From Rhodosorus marinus (taxonomy: Eukaryota > Rhodophyta > Stylonematophyceae > Stylonematales > Stylonemataceae): a DNA stretch of 64,000 nucleotides. Positions 11,529-22,031 of this stretch are shown here, in pieces. The notes under the pieces are model-generated. The model was not told the DNA's origin, did no database searches, and saw nothing but the letters and a program-made list of their open reading frames with translations. The translations under genes were made by a program, and so were the position numbers. The stretch is from assembly GCA_029953675.1 (NCBI GenBank), contig JAMWBK010000002.1, forward strand, positions 2,790,001-2,854,000, given 5' to 3'. Each line of letters opens with the position of its first letter. The stretch's first letter is position 1.

Positions 11529-13499
11529 AGAGGTCTCCCCGTGATTATGCGGAAACGAACCTCACTGGCGCGCCTGTTCACGTAGGCAAAGCCTGCCAGC
11601 TTGGAAACAGGAACGGCATTCGGGCTCACTTTGCTGAGTGGGCGTGAAGCAGAAGCGTGAGCGCACTTAGGGCCAGCTGAGGTGTCGAGATACCAGTGAG
11701 AAGGGGCTGGGTGTGAAATGTTCGCTTTGGCGATTGAACGGAATTGCTGCGTACGCGCTTTGCAAGTTTCAGAGGCCACCTCTGAACCGGACAAATGTTG
11801 TTTTTGTATTTTCCATAGAGGGTAGCTTGTGCCAGTCCTCAAGATGCCTGTTATTTTGTCATTTTTGTTCTATATTTTGAGGGTCCCGCTCGAATCGTGC
11901 TTTGTAATTAGACCTTCACATAGTCTTTTTTTGGAAATTTGTTTCTTGATAGCCGAGTAGTTCTCCCCAATGATTTTGTTTTCTCTTTTTTTAGGCACGC
12001 TTTTGTGTTTCATGCGTGCTCCGTCCTTTTCCGGTCTTCATGTAGAATAGCTCTCAGTGAACTGTTATGAGACCATGGATGCCCCTTAGCGCCACAGTCT
12101 GTGGTTGACACTAAATCTTCTTGACAATGAATGCCATATTTCACGTCTTGATTAGTATACCCAACCTCGTGAGAACAGCCAACCATTCCCCACCCCACCC
12201 CACAATCCGTGTATCTATGCGGTAGGGGGAGGTGCTCCAGTGCGCTTTTGTAGGCCCAGGTCGACTACGCGAAGCGGCAATGTCCACTCCCTGCATTTGA
12301 TGATCTGTTTATTGCACACAGGAAAATAAAACTCACCCAGTTCTCACCGTTTTCAGTTGTAAAATTCTGCTAATTGAGGAGGAGGGCGCTTGTATTGGGA
12401 GACAAACGGTTCCGAGAAGGCTGAGCTTTCGCGGGTGCGGCGCTCAGCTCGACTCGAACATGAGCAAGCGCAGAGCTCGTCAAGGACAACTGCACAGGGG
12501 CGAGCGAACGTATCTGCCAGTCGCCCGGGAGGTTCGCGGAAGCACTCCAGCACCCAGAGCGGGCCCGCAAGACCTAAAGAACAAAAAGCTTTTCGATGAC
12601 AGCAGGGGCAAACTTGGGAGGTGATCATCAAAAGCTTTAAATGCACAGGGCCAAATGATGATCACGACAGCAACGATGCCGGACTTGAGATTCTCCTTCC
12701 TATTTTGTTTTTAAGTTTAGTTTGTTTGGAGCCGATCTGAGCTAACCCGGTCCAAACGTGAAAATTTCTTAATAATTAGAACCCGTTACAGACTGCACCA
12801 ATTTATTGGACAATAGATCTGAAGATCCTCTATAATTGGATGATCTATACACCCAATCAATACGTGAGCTCTCTAATCCCGATAAATCTGGGAAATTAAA
12901 GAACTCTATGTAGTGACAAGTTAAAGCATGATACTCCCAATAAAAACTTCTTGAAGAGAATAGTTTCACTATAATTCCAGACAGGAAAATATAACTGTCA
13001 CTTAAACGACTCTCTTAACATAGAACTCCTGAGAGACAACTTCGCCGTATGAAAATTATAATATGGTAATTCTAGGTATGATATCAGAGAAATATTCGGG
13101 TTAACTGTCATATTCAAGAACTATTCTAAATGTACTATATCTTGATGTTTTAGGTCAAGAAAGAGATATTTGATTATTTGCTTAGGGAAGACAAATCGGG
13201 AGGGAAGGTCATGGAGCAGGGACGCCGGGAGGACTGCTACGTGAAGCACTCTTGCGCTGAGGAAGAAAACGCCTTTTCTTTTTCGGTTCATCCCATAAAG
13301 GAGACGTTGGATTTCTGAATGCATACCATGAATTCTGTGTTTGGTTGACTTCTCCTTTTTGTGAAGCCTGCGGGTCGTCGTCGCCCAGGAGCATTAGGTT
13401 TTTTTTTCTGAGCAATGTTGAGACGCGATTGAAGAGAGGGTTTTCAGTATTCTCTTGACATTTGGAGAAGTTTTGGAGCTGAGCAAATATTGAGTGAGA
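11529..13499. other. Gene-free stretch with an AT-rich island
   Basis: No recognised gene. The first part is probably the 3' UTR of the Mei2-like gene (an AATAAA occurs near 12325). From about 12735 to 13150 base composition turns AT-rich with sharp edges; inside lies a 66-codon minus-strand frame (12769-12969) rich in Phe, Tyr and Ser that I cannot place. This may be inserted DNA. The last ~250 bases before 13500 are the 5' flank of the next gene. Confidence 0.5.
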
Positions 13500-16409
13500 A
13501 TGGCTGGCTTCCTTTTGGCTCCATTTCGGAGTGATTTCAAGTCCGAGCGTTGGTTGAATGGGAGATCGAATGTCGCGCTTATGTGTGCGTTGGGGGGAGC
13601 GGAAGTTGTGGAATGGAGGAGAAAACGACGGTTCTTAGCGATTGTTGAGAGCGATTCAGAGATTCAACCTTTGGATAAAGCTGTAGATGGCGTTGATGAT
13701 GTAGTTCTGGAGGCCTTTACCGAAGACGATGTTCAGCGCAACGCTGAAGGCTTGGAGAGGAGTTTGGAGGTTTCCGACGCCTTGCTGTTCTGCCCGAAAG
13801 GTGGTTACTCCTCAGCGAGTGATGCGGTCCTCCATGGCCTCAGGAATAATTATCAGCATCTCGCGGTCTCGCTCTTTATGCCCACCAGCAGGGTTGAGTA
13901 TTTGGCGCTCAACAAGCTTGGTGAGTTTGACGCGAAGAGAATCATAAGTGAAAAACGAATTTTCCCCGACCTGGGCGCTTATGATCAAGAGGTACGCTGG
14001 ACTCACAAGGCTGGACGCAGAGGCCCAGAGCAGGCGAGTGAATCTCATTGCTTCTACTTTTCGAATAGGATGCTGAGAAGCTCATACAGCAACTCCCGGA
14101 ACTCCTGTCGTTCGTTTCTCCAATGGCTGTGAGCTATGTACAGAGGTTCAGTGATCTAATCTACTCCTGGAAGCAATCGTCATTCGATGGTTATCGAGTG
14201 TCTTTGCAGATTGCCGCAAATCACTGTCCACCAGCATCCGTGATATCCCGCAATGACGTGTTGATTGAAACCGATCAGCTCATCCGTGAACTAAAGCGCG
14301 TACCGACACGACAAGACTTCATCGCTAGACGTAAAGGGCACATTCATGAGGTACAGTCATTTGAAACGTGAGGCTTTCTGATCACACGGAACTAACAGAC
14401 GACAAAAAAATTTTCCGTGGATTTCGTTGACCTTGTGTGACTTACAGGCAATTGAAAACGCTTTTGGAGGACTCAACGAAGTAGTTTCGCTTGTAAGTTT
14501 GGAAAACTCGGAGAGGCGTGAAAGAACCCGGTCTAGGCTAAGGCTCATCGAGAAGAAAGAGCTCGAGCACGCGCTTTGTGAGTTTTGCGATAAGCACCTA
14601 ATGAGTCCAATGACGATGCCTAGGGAGCACGAGCTCGAGTTGGCTGGAAGAACCGATCTCAGGTAGGTCAGGCTATTCAGATTCGCTGTCCTCGTTTTTC
14701 TTGAGTTGTGGGTTTAATTGTTCTCTTCAAGAACGCATCCGAATGCGACGGCCTTCAGTGATAAACTGAACCCAACTGATCACCCACTGTTCTCCGCTGG
14801 TGAGAGTGAAGTTGCGAGAATTTTTTGAGGCACCCGTCCGACATGAGCTGGATGTGAATTTCACTCTGCTTGTAGTATAAGCGACTTAGGACCCAGAAAT
14901 CCAGCTCATTACGTGGTTGACGCGTTGCTTACCGTACTTTGCCTCGCATTTCTTCCGTATAGCTCGATCATACTGTCTCGCGGTGGATTCGAAAAGGTTG
15001 CAGGCGAAATGGGGATGAAATTTCCTACCCAGATAGTTGACAACGTATACCCTACGCTGTCTTCGCTCACGACAAGCATTCAGGAGTTCATTGACGTGCG
15101 AGCTCTGGAGCTCGATTCGGACCAGGTGAGCTTCTTGAAAAACTGTCTCGTGGTGGAAACGGAGAGTGGGCTCGTAGTGGAGAAATCGCCAGCTCAGCTT
15201 TCTTCCTCTTTTTTGTGTCCCAGTTTGAAATAGGGAGGCTATTTATGCCACGATATGATGACTTTCGAATGTACGGCAGGGACGACTTGGTCCATGGAAT
15301 CCGCTCCTACGGAGGGATAAGAAAGCTTGCCAAAGTCATGAATTTGCGTCTCCATAGAACTGCCACCTACTCATACAAGGAGGACATGGTTGGTAAGTAC
15401 GGAAATCGCGGACAGAATATGGACAAGTTGTGCAGAACTTTGTGTACAGAGGTTCGTAGAAGTTGACAAAGGCTCGTTGCTTGAACTGAACAGGGTTGGG
15501 GGAGGCGATCAGTGCATTTCAGTCAGATCACAAGTTGTCCAGCGATGTTTTACCGACGTACGCACAGCTGAGGGAGAAAGGACGTCTTGACTTGATTGCC
15601 GGGATCAAACACAACGGGGGTAAGCAAATGCAAAATTAGTAGCTTCCGGACGCCTTTCATGTGTTAACTTTGTCGAACAACTTAAACGTTCTAGGGATGA
15701 ACTCCGTTGCCAGCGCCATGGGTCTGAAACAGCAAAGAGGAGCGAAGATTCTAGCATCAAGATTGAAGGATGTGGAATGGCTCAAATCTGAGTTGACACG
15801 TTTTGGTCATGATATGCCGACCATCCAGGAACTCTTGGACCATGGACGAGTGGACTTGGTGAAATCCGTTCGCCTTCACGGTGGACGAGAAACGGTTGCT
15901 CAGCTTTGTGGTTTGGCTGTGGATAGAGACCTCACTTTTCTTAGCGAGGATTTCAGTGAGCTTGAGGTGTGCGAGAGTGATGAAGCCCTGTCGTTTAGTG
16001 CTAGCTCCTCTGAGCCGGAAGTACCGGCGAAGATCCAAACCCATGACAATGACCAAGCGAGGAGAACGCAATACAGACCGCCGCATTACTTTCGAGGTTG
16101 GTAGCAACGACATTTTTCCTTCGATTCTTGTTTTCAGCGTCTAACCTTGCTATTTTTGTGGATGGTATTCCGTCCAAACCCATAGACTTCTCGCGAGTGC
16201 GCAGCGAGGTATCTGCCTTCAACTTTTATCACGGCGATCAGGGCGTGATGCCAACAGCACAGGAATTGATATCTAGAGGCAGAGGAGACTTGTTGCGCGG
16301 TATCAAGAGGCATGGTGGACAGAAAATGGTCGCGAGAAAACTTGGTCTCGTCGTACATTCACAGGGACGAAATTCGGCTCTCCAGCGACACAAGGGCCTG
16401 TCCAGATGA
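13500..16409 (+). CDS. Plastid-targeted protein with six helical ~37-aa repeats, function unknown
   Basis: Model: join(13500..13991, 14069..14350, 14448..14662, 14963..15125, 15224..15392, 15494..15619, 15695..16096, 16186..16409), 690 aa. The N-terminus (MAGFLLAPF) looks like a plastid transit peptide. Six repeats share the pattern (M/V/L)P....L...GR.DL...I...GG...VA...GL and start near residues 242, 315, 392, 459, 522 and 638; clear examples are MPTIQELLDHGRVDL and MPTAQELISRGRGDL. The third intron (300 nt) was set because it restores exact repeat spacing between GRTDL and GG. The last intron has two possible acceptors (16138 or 16186). I know no named family with certainty. A repeat solenoid in the plastid suggests nucleic-acid binding, but this is only inference. 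Confidence 0.75.
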
Positions 16410-16927
16410 TCTGGAGTGCTGCTCGGGTCGGCTTTGCCTTCCGGCCTGTGCTGCGTGTACAACAAATAGGATGCTGTTCGTCGTCGAAGTTTGGGAACCT
16501 TTCATTCCCTTTACTTTAAAAATCCTCTTGTTCAAGTTGAACTAATCATAAAGGTTTTTAGGACTGAAATCTATTCAACCCCCCTCCCCCGCCTGTCCTT
16601 CTTATGTAGATCTAACGATCGACAAAGACTTCTTTGATAATTCCGGGCGTTTTCGACAAACCTCCCAAGAGTGCTGTGTGCCCGTGCGCTTCTTCATTGG
16701 AACATGGACCACGATAGCAAGGTATTCGTTTGCCGTTCAGAGACCACTTACACGCCGGCAGGATCCAGCGGTTTGGCGATAATGTCCACATCTACGGAGC
16801 TAGTGCCCGGCTCTGAACCTCTAGGAGATGGCCTTCGGGTCGATCGGTCTTTGCAAAGCAGACCGATTCATTTCATCCTATGGCACCATTGGGTTTTGGC
16901 TATGTACTTTTCCGGGCGGCCCACGCA
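16410..16927. other. Gap between two convergent genes
   Basis: About 520 bases between the stop codons of the repeat protein (+) and bL21m (-). Both 3' UTRs should lie here. A frame open on + from 16671 has no ATG-supported homologue and runs antisense through bL21m, so it is a shadow. A C-rich run lies near 16580. Nothing else seen. Confidence 0.6.
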
Positions 16928-17890
16928 CTATTTTCTATCGTCGCCCGTAAGCGTTTTAGCACGAATTGGTGCAAATTGGGGCACGGGTTTGATTCTCAGT
17001 TCCTCCAAACGCCCGGCCATAGGCGGTTCATACTCCACATCCAGAATTCGCAGTACCGTTTGCGTTTGGCTGTGCCCGTATCTTCTCCTGTGCCGCTTCC
17101 CTTTGTTCCAGATCATACGCTGGATGTGTTTTGACCTCATCTGCGCCTGTACTACTGCGGTGACCTACGTCCGAGGTTAACGAATGTCCGTCAGGCGTGG
17201 GACTAGTGGAGTGGGATTGCCGGAGAGGTTTGCTAATGTACTCACAGACGCGTTTGAAACATAAGGACGACCGAAAACACTCCAGAATCTCGTTGCGCAC
17301 ATCACGACCTTATCCATACGAATGATTTCACCGACATCGAAGGGCAAATTTTCGACAGATATGACGTCGCCGGTAACCACTCTAATCTGACGAGCGCCAA
17401 CTACAACCACCATAAACATATCAGATGGACGTGCGGGCTCGACGCCGACGACATCGCCATGCTCTGTGTACACATCGCTGTACATTTCCTCTTCGTTGAA
17501 TTCCTCGTTAGGGCCGGTTCCCTTGACTGAGAATAGACCGAACCTTTGCGACAATCTCATCTCATAGTTATCTGTTCTGTGTTTCTGCATCTCTGCAACT
17601 AAACTCGGAGGTTGGTAGACTTTCATCTCATCATCAACCTCCCTCCTGAACTTCAGATATTCCTCCGTCCGAGCATGCCTCTTTTCCATCCACTTCTTCC
17701 AGTTCACCTGCGGGGGCCGCCTTTTCAACGGCGGCCACGTGAACGTCCGGTGACTGATCTTCCGTCTGACCTTATCATCAGAATCCTCCGCCGTACTGCA
17801 CATCCATCTAGCCCCTAACAGCTCAGACAAATCCCCACCCAAACCTCTTCTCCTAAAACCAATCCACCTACTCCGAATAACAGAATTCAT
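16928..17890 (-). CDS. mrpl21: Mitochondrial ribosomal protein bL21m
   Basis: Model: complement(join(16928..17164, 17246..17890)), 293 aa. A structural protein of the large mitochondrial ribosomal subunit. The bL21 domain fills the C-terminal part: VVVVGARQIRVVTGDVISVE (first strand, lysine-for-arginine variants), FGRPYV near the exon 1 end, and after the intron VTAVVQ, then the RNA-binding end KGKRHRRRYGHSQTQTVLRI. The acceptor at 17164 was chosen over a later AG because it restores GRPYV....VTA spacing of the family. The N-terminal ~45 residues are Arg/Ser-rich without acids (MNSVIRSRWIGFRRRG), a mitochondrial presequence; a charged ~120-residue extension precedes the L21 domain, common for mitoribosomal proteins. 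The frame is open upstream to a GTG, but 17890 is the first ATG. Confidence 0.92.
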
Positions 17891-19248
17891 CCTGCCCGTC
17901 CCGCCTGGATGCACTATTTCACAGACCACAAACTAATGAGGTAAACGTCCCCCATGCCGATCAACAGTTCATCCCCTATCACCCATTTCAAAAGCGTAAA
18001 CTTACAATCCTCACATTAGGAATCAACAATTTCCTAATCATCATCAACATAGCCTCTCCGACCCATCCCTTCTCGATCCCCATCCATCCAAACTTACTCG
18101 TTCCCAACTCTTCTTCCCCAAGAGACCAACGACCGGATCGTCACGATCATCGAGAAAGGCTGGAATATTAAAACAACATAATATTTAAAATTCCCACTTT
18201 TCTCGCTTCTTAATTGGACATTTTTACCGAATCATTTGAAAAACATCAGGTAGTACGTTATTATTTACACTATTCATTATCACCAAAAACTTGAAATTAG
18301 AAAAACGTTTATTGCTACTCTAGCATGAATGATTTGTATGGCCAACTTTTGCTTTCTCCTTCTTTAATTGGATAAAAATATCCAATTCGTTCGATAAAAA
18401 AGAGAAAGTGGACACTTTTACCGAATTATTTGATAAAAATCAAGTACTAATTTATTATTTCTATTATTCATTATCTCAAGAACTTGAAATTAGAAATATA
18501 TTTATTGCTGCTCCAGCATGAATGATTTGTATGGCCAACTGTTTTCTTCTTGCATTAATTGGATAGTTTTACCCAATTATTCAGACGAGAAATCGATGTA
18601 ATCGATTTCTTTTATATTATTCATTTAGCGAAACCTTGAAATAGTTATCTTTTTCTGTATTTAGATAGAAAAGTGACTGGTGATTGTTTATTACCCAATC
18701 ATACAATCTAAAGAACTCTCGAAATTGGTTGTTATTTGCATTATCCGAAATATAGATAGATTTGAAATTAAGAATTATTTAGATGTGAAGCTCTCGATAA
18801 ATGGCCAACTCATTTTTTCTGTCGTTGTGATTGGATAAGATTATCCAATGATACGATGAGGATATCCTGGATCTGGTTTCTTGTTAATGTCGTTCATGCT
18901 TCCGGGAATTTGAAATAAAGAAATATTTAAATGTGAAAATTTGTCGTGCTCAAGTATGTGGTTTCAGAGCCGTTTGAATGGATTTTTGGATTTGGCTGCT
19001 GCTCAACCGTTGGGCTCCTGAGCAAGGAGCTTACTGACGAAGAGGAAGGAAGTAAGTACGGAAGGCTCGTTTTTTGATATTGAAATTCTTATAGAAACGG
19101 CGTTGGAATATTTCCACGGTATCTTTGGCTGTTAAGGTCGAATGCCTTGGCTTTTCGATGTCCGCTTCTGAGCACGAGCGACTGTATTTTGTAGACGCTT
19201 TTTCCGGGTTGGTCTGGGGCGTTTGGTAGAACTCTAGGGTAAATAGCG
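17891..19248. other. AT-rich intergenic region between divergent genes
   Basis: Separates the bL21m start (-) from the fluoride exporter (+). The first ~250 bases are C/A-rich on +, that is T/G-rich on the bL21m sense strand. From 18180 to 18960 the DNA is AT-rich and made of diverged tandem repeats (listed separately). Between 18950 and 19220 two short frames could be upstream exons of the exporter: one ends ELTDEEEG before a good GTAAGT donor at 19051, and one starts with ATG at 19160 (MSASEHERLYF). Confidence 0.5.
18211..18960. repeat. Diverged tandem repeat, ~193-bp period
   Basis: AGCATGAATGATTTGTATGG followed by CCAACT occurs at 18322 and again at 18515, exactly 193 bases apart, and the ~110 bases before each copy (ACCGAAT(C/T)ATTTGA, then CTTGAAATTAGAAA) also match. 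Weaker echoes follow: AATTGGATAG plus CCTTGAAATAG near 18555-18645, GGCCAACTCA plus ATTGGATAAGATTATCCAAT near 18805-18850, and GAATTTGAAATA near 18907. So two clear copies and at least two worn ones. No coding capacity. Confidence 0.75.
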
Positions 19249-20881
19249 ATGGGGTTTTGTGACTTTGCATTCATTTTGGAGGCATGTTGGATCTCCGCAT
19301 TTGCAATGCTCGGCGTGCAGTGTCGACTGTGGATTGGTAGGCTGTTTGAGTTGATTCAGGTGACTTCGGAATCGACGGCGATGTTTCACGACCTTCCCGC
19401 GAACGCAATGGGAAGTTTTCTCATGGGGTTTTTGACCACCAGGGACTCTATCCTGAAGCAGCTGCATCCAACGCTTCATATTGGGACAAGTACCGGCTTT
19501 CTGGGGTCTTTCACGAGTGAGTTATTTGACTGTTTCCGAGAAGAGTGGCTTAGAAAACGAACGAATTCGAGCTAATGACACTAAATGGGATTCTTGCAAA
19601 CCGTAGCGTTTGCTTCTTGGAACCTCTCGGTTACGGACTTATTCATAATGGGACAAGTGGCCAGCGGACTTGTTGCACTGGTCATCGGCACTCAATCAGC
19701 AATAGTTAGCTGGGTGATGGGGTCACAATTAGCTGCGTTCGTTGAGTACCGGTTTCCTGAGCGCGTGCAGGAAGACGACGAGGAAATTGGGCCTTTCTTG
19801 AAGTCGCAGCACCTTGCTTACGTAGGATTTCCACTCCTCGCGCTTTTGTTTATCGGCTTCTCCATTCTCGTTTGGCAAGACGATAGCAGGAATCGGGATG
19901 AGATTTGGATAGCTACCTTACTTGCACCAGTTGGTAGGTCTGATGAAGTTCCTAACGTAAACACAAGGTTGCAATCCAGCACGCTGAAAATACCTCCCAC
20001 GCTGATCTAGGGGCGTTGGGAAGATGGCAACTCGCCCGGCTAAACAAGAGAGGCGGATGGTTCTTCTGGGGCACATACACTGCGAATATGCTTGCGATTA
20101 GTGTCGATGTGGTAAGGAGAGGTTGGAATCTGAGGGACTGGCTTGAAGAATGCTTGACTAAGTCACAAGCATGTTCCATGGATACCTTTAGGTTGTTGAG
20201 AGCATCATTGTTGCTGAAGAAACGGTGAACTTAGTTGTGCTTGCAATTCCATCAGGCATCGCAGGATGCTTGAGCACTGTAAGAACTGAAAACCTGTAAC
20301 GAGAGCTGAAGAAAATCTGTTCCCTTAAGCGCGCTTGGTATTTTTCTTCCCTGACATGATACAGGTTTCCACATTTGTGAATGAGATCCAGTCTCTGCAG
20401 AAACATCTCGAGGTAAGCCCACGATTACCACAGCGCCCCATAAAACATAGAAATATGCTAATCTCGTCCGAATGACTTGGAATATTCCCGGAAACTAGAT
20501 TAAGGATGTTTCTGAAGAGATTGCTGAGGTATTTCCCAGCCAATTTAACTTTCTGAATAGATGAGTTGCTTAGATCCACTGCTTGTTCCGCAACCCCAAC
20601 TTTCCCCTGCGAAAACTAGGCCGAGGAAGAGCAAGTGAAGAAAGTACCTCAAGCTATCAAGTAAGTGAAGAGAAAAAATACTGGAAGGTTTTCCAGCTGG
20701 CCCGCGGTTAGAAGCACATCGCTGAATAGCAGCTCGTACAACGCTTGCTAACCATGCTCCACGTTCGCTCTATTTCTTCAGGGATATGGCAAAACAGTAT
20801 ATCTACGTTTTGGCTTCTCTCGGTTCGGCACAGGCGCTCTTTTTGCTCACGTACGGCACCGTGACATGGACCCGTGGTTAA
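19249..20881 (+). CDS. FEX: Fluoride exporter, two CrcB domains (FEX)
   Basis: Model: join(19249..19516, 19607..19933, 20011..20111, 20192..20278, 20365..20412, 20505..20528, 20620..20660, 20782..20881), 331 aa. It exports fluoride across the plasma membrane. Domain 1 shows GVQCRLWIGRL, NAMGSFLMGF and TGFLGSFTTFASW; domain 2 shows GALGRWQLARLN, FWGTYTANMLAI and GIAGCLSTVSTFVNE. Each is a CrcB signature, and key motifs run across splice junctions, which supports the model. A 24-nt microexon (20505-20528, DVSEEIAE) was placed because it splits a 207-nt gap into two introns of 92 and 91 nt. The start is uncertain: an in-frame TAA lies just upstream of 19249, but an exon starting at ATG 19160 could replace the first ten residues. 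Fungal and plant FEX have the same two-domain form. Confidence 0.88.
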
Positions 20882-21040
20882 TCAAGGCAATCCCGTCGTC
20901 AAGTAGCTTCCGTGCCTTTGGATCGGAACTGTTTCTATAAGTGGGTAGCAGCAACGGGTTGGTTGAATCGACGTTCTCATGATCACATCTTTTCTTAAAA
21001 TTTCTGTTTCTTTTTTTGTCTTTCTGTTCGATGTTCTCAG

Positions 21041-22031
21041 TTATTCAAAAAGCTTGTCCAGAGATGTACATTCCATGACGTTGGAACCGATGCTTGAGCT
21101 TCCACTACCCTCTACGTTGACGTAGAGCAACTTCCGAATGAATCGTTGCAGTTCGCTCACGATAACAAGATCACAGTCCACGTGCAGATGTGGTTCGAGT
21201 TGCCTGCCGCATGTATTGTACAAAAGTGTTATTTACTGAGTTCTTTGATCGGGAGTGATTTGGAAAGAAAGGAAATGGGGGTTGCCAACTCGCGGCCATC
21301 GAGACACAGCGTGCACTGAGAAAGTACTTACCTAACGCTGGACACCCTACCGACCGGGGTCTCGCAGAAGATGATTTTCAGAGGGTTCAACCCATGCTGA
21401 AATAGTCCGGATGCCTTGAACGCCTCGTGAACTTTCTCTTCACTCTCGTCGTCATCCACCCTGACGATAATAAACACATCAAAACGGCTAACAAGCTTGG
21501 AAAAACTGGCTAGTGTGCTTTTGTCCAGGCTCATAAGCCCGCTGGCCTTATCACGCTGCAAAACAACGGGAATGCTTGTGTCCAGTCCGACGGTTATCCG
21601 CCGGACGCCATCTAATCCTCGACTGCCTCTTGAATCAGTGGCTAATGATGAACTCCTCCCCGTCCTAGATATCTGAGGATCAGAACCAGAAGCCAGTCTT
21701 CTCCTGCAAACGAAGAAAAGAACGACATTAGCATTAGCCCGATCGCTAATTTGGTTTCATGCACTCCGTCATATGATAGAACAGCATAGATCTTTGGGAA
21801 CGCACTTCCTGAGCATAGAGTAAACCATCGCCGCGCCAGCGATAACGAAGAGGAACAAAGGTAGTCCCCTGTACAGAGAGCATTCACAATAGAAGGCACA
21901 ATCAGTATTCGCTTTTGCAGAGTTTCCAGCCTGCAGAAGCAGAAACGAAAAGTCGCTCACCCAATTCTATTCACGATAACCTTAAAGTGCGTCTGCAAGG
22001 ACAGAACATGTTGAATCACCCAGCGCCGCAT
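21041..22031 (-). CDS. PEX22: PEX22-like peroxisome biogenesis protein
   Basis: Model: complement(join(21041..21203, 21332..21703, 21806..21868, 21961..22031)), 222 aa. PEX22 is a peroxisomal membrane anchor that recruits and activates the ubiquitin-conjugating enzyme PEX4 for receptor recycling. The N-terminus MRRWVIQHVL is followed by one membrane helix at ~25-43 (GLPLFLFVIAGAAMVYSML). The soluble domain has RRITVGLDTSIPVV, a FDVFIIVRVDDDESEE strand, then IIFCETPVGRVSSVRQLEPH and ELQRFIRKLL, which match the plant PEX22 core (FCSTE.GR..FVRQLEP). The Arg of VRQLEP is rebuilt across the last junction in phase 2. It ends 159 bases from the fluoride exporter stop; the two genes are convergent. 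The protein is shorter than plant PEX22. Confidence 0.82.

Noticed and set aside
14913-15233. Long exon beginning VVDALLTVLCLAFLP in the repeat gene
   Set aside because: The first part is a pyrimidine-rich intron end; splicing at 14963 restores repeat spacing.
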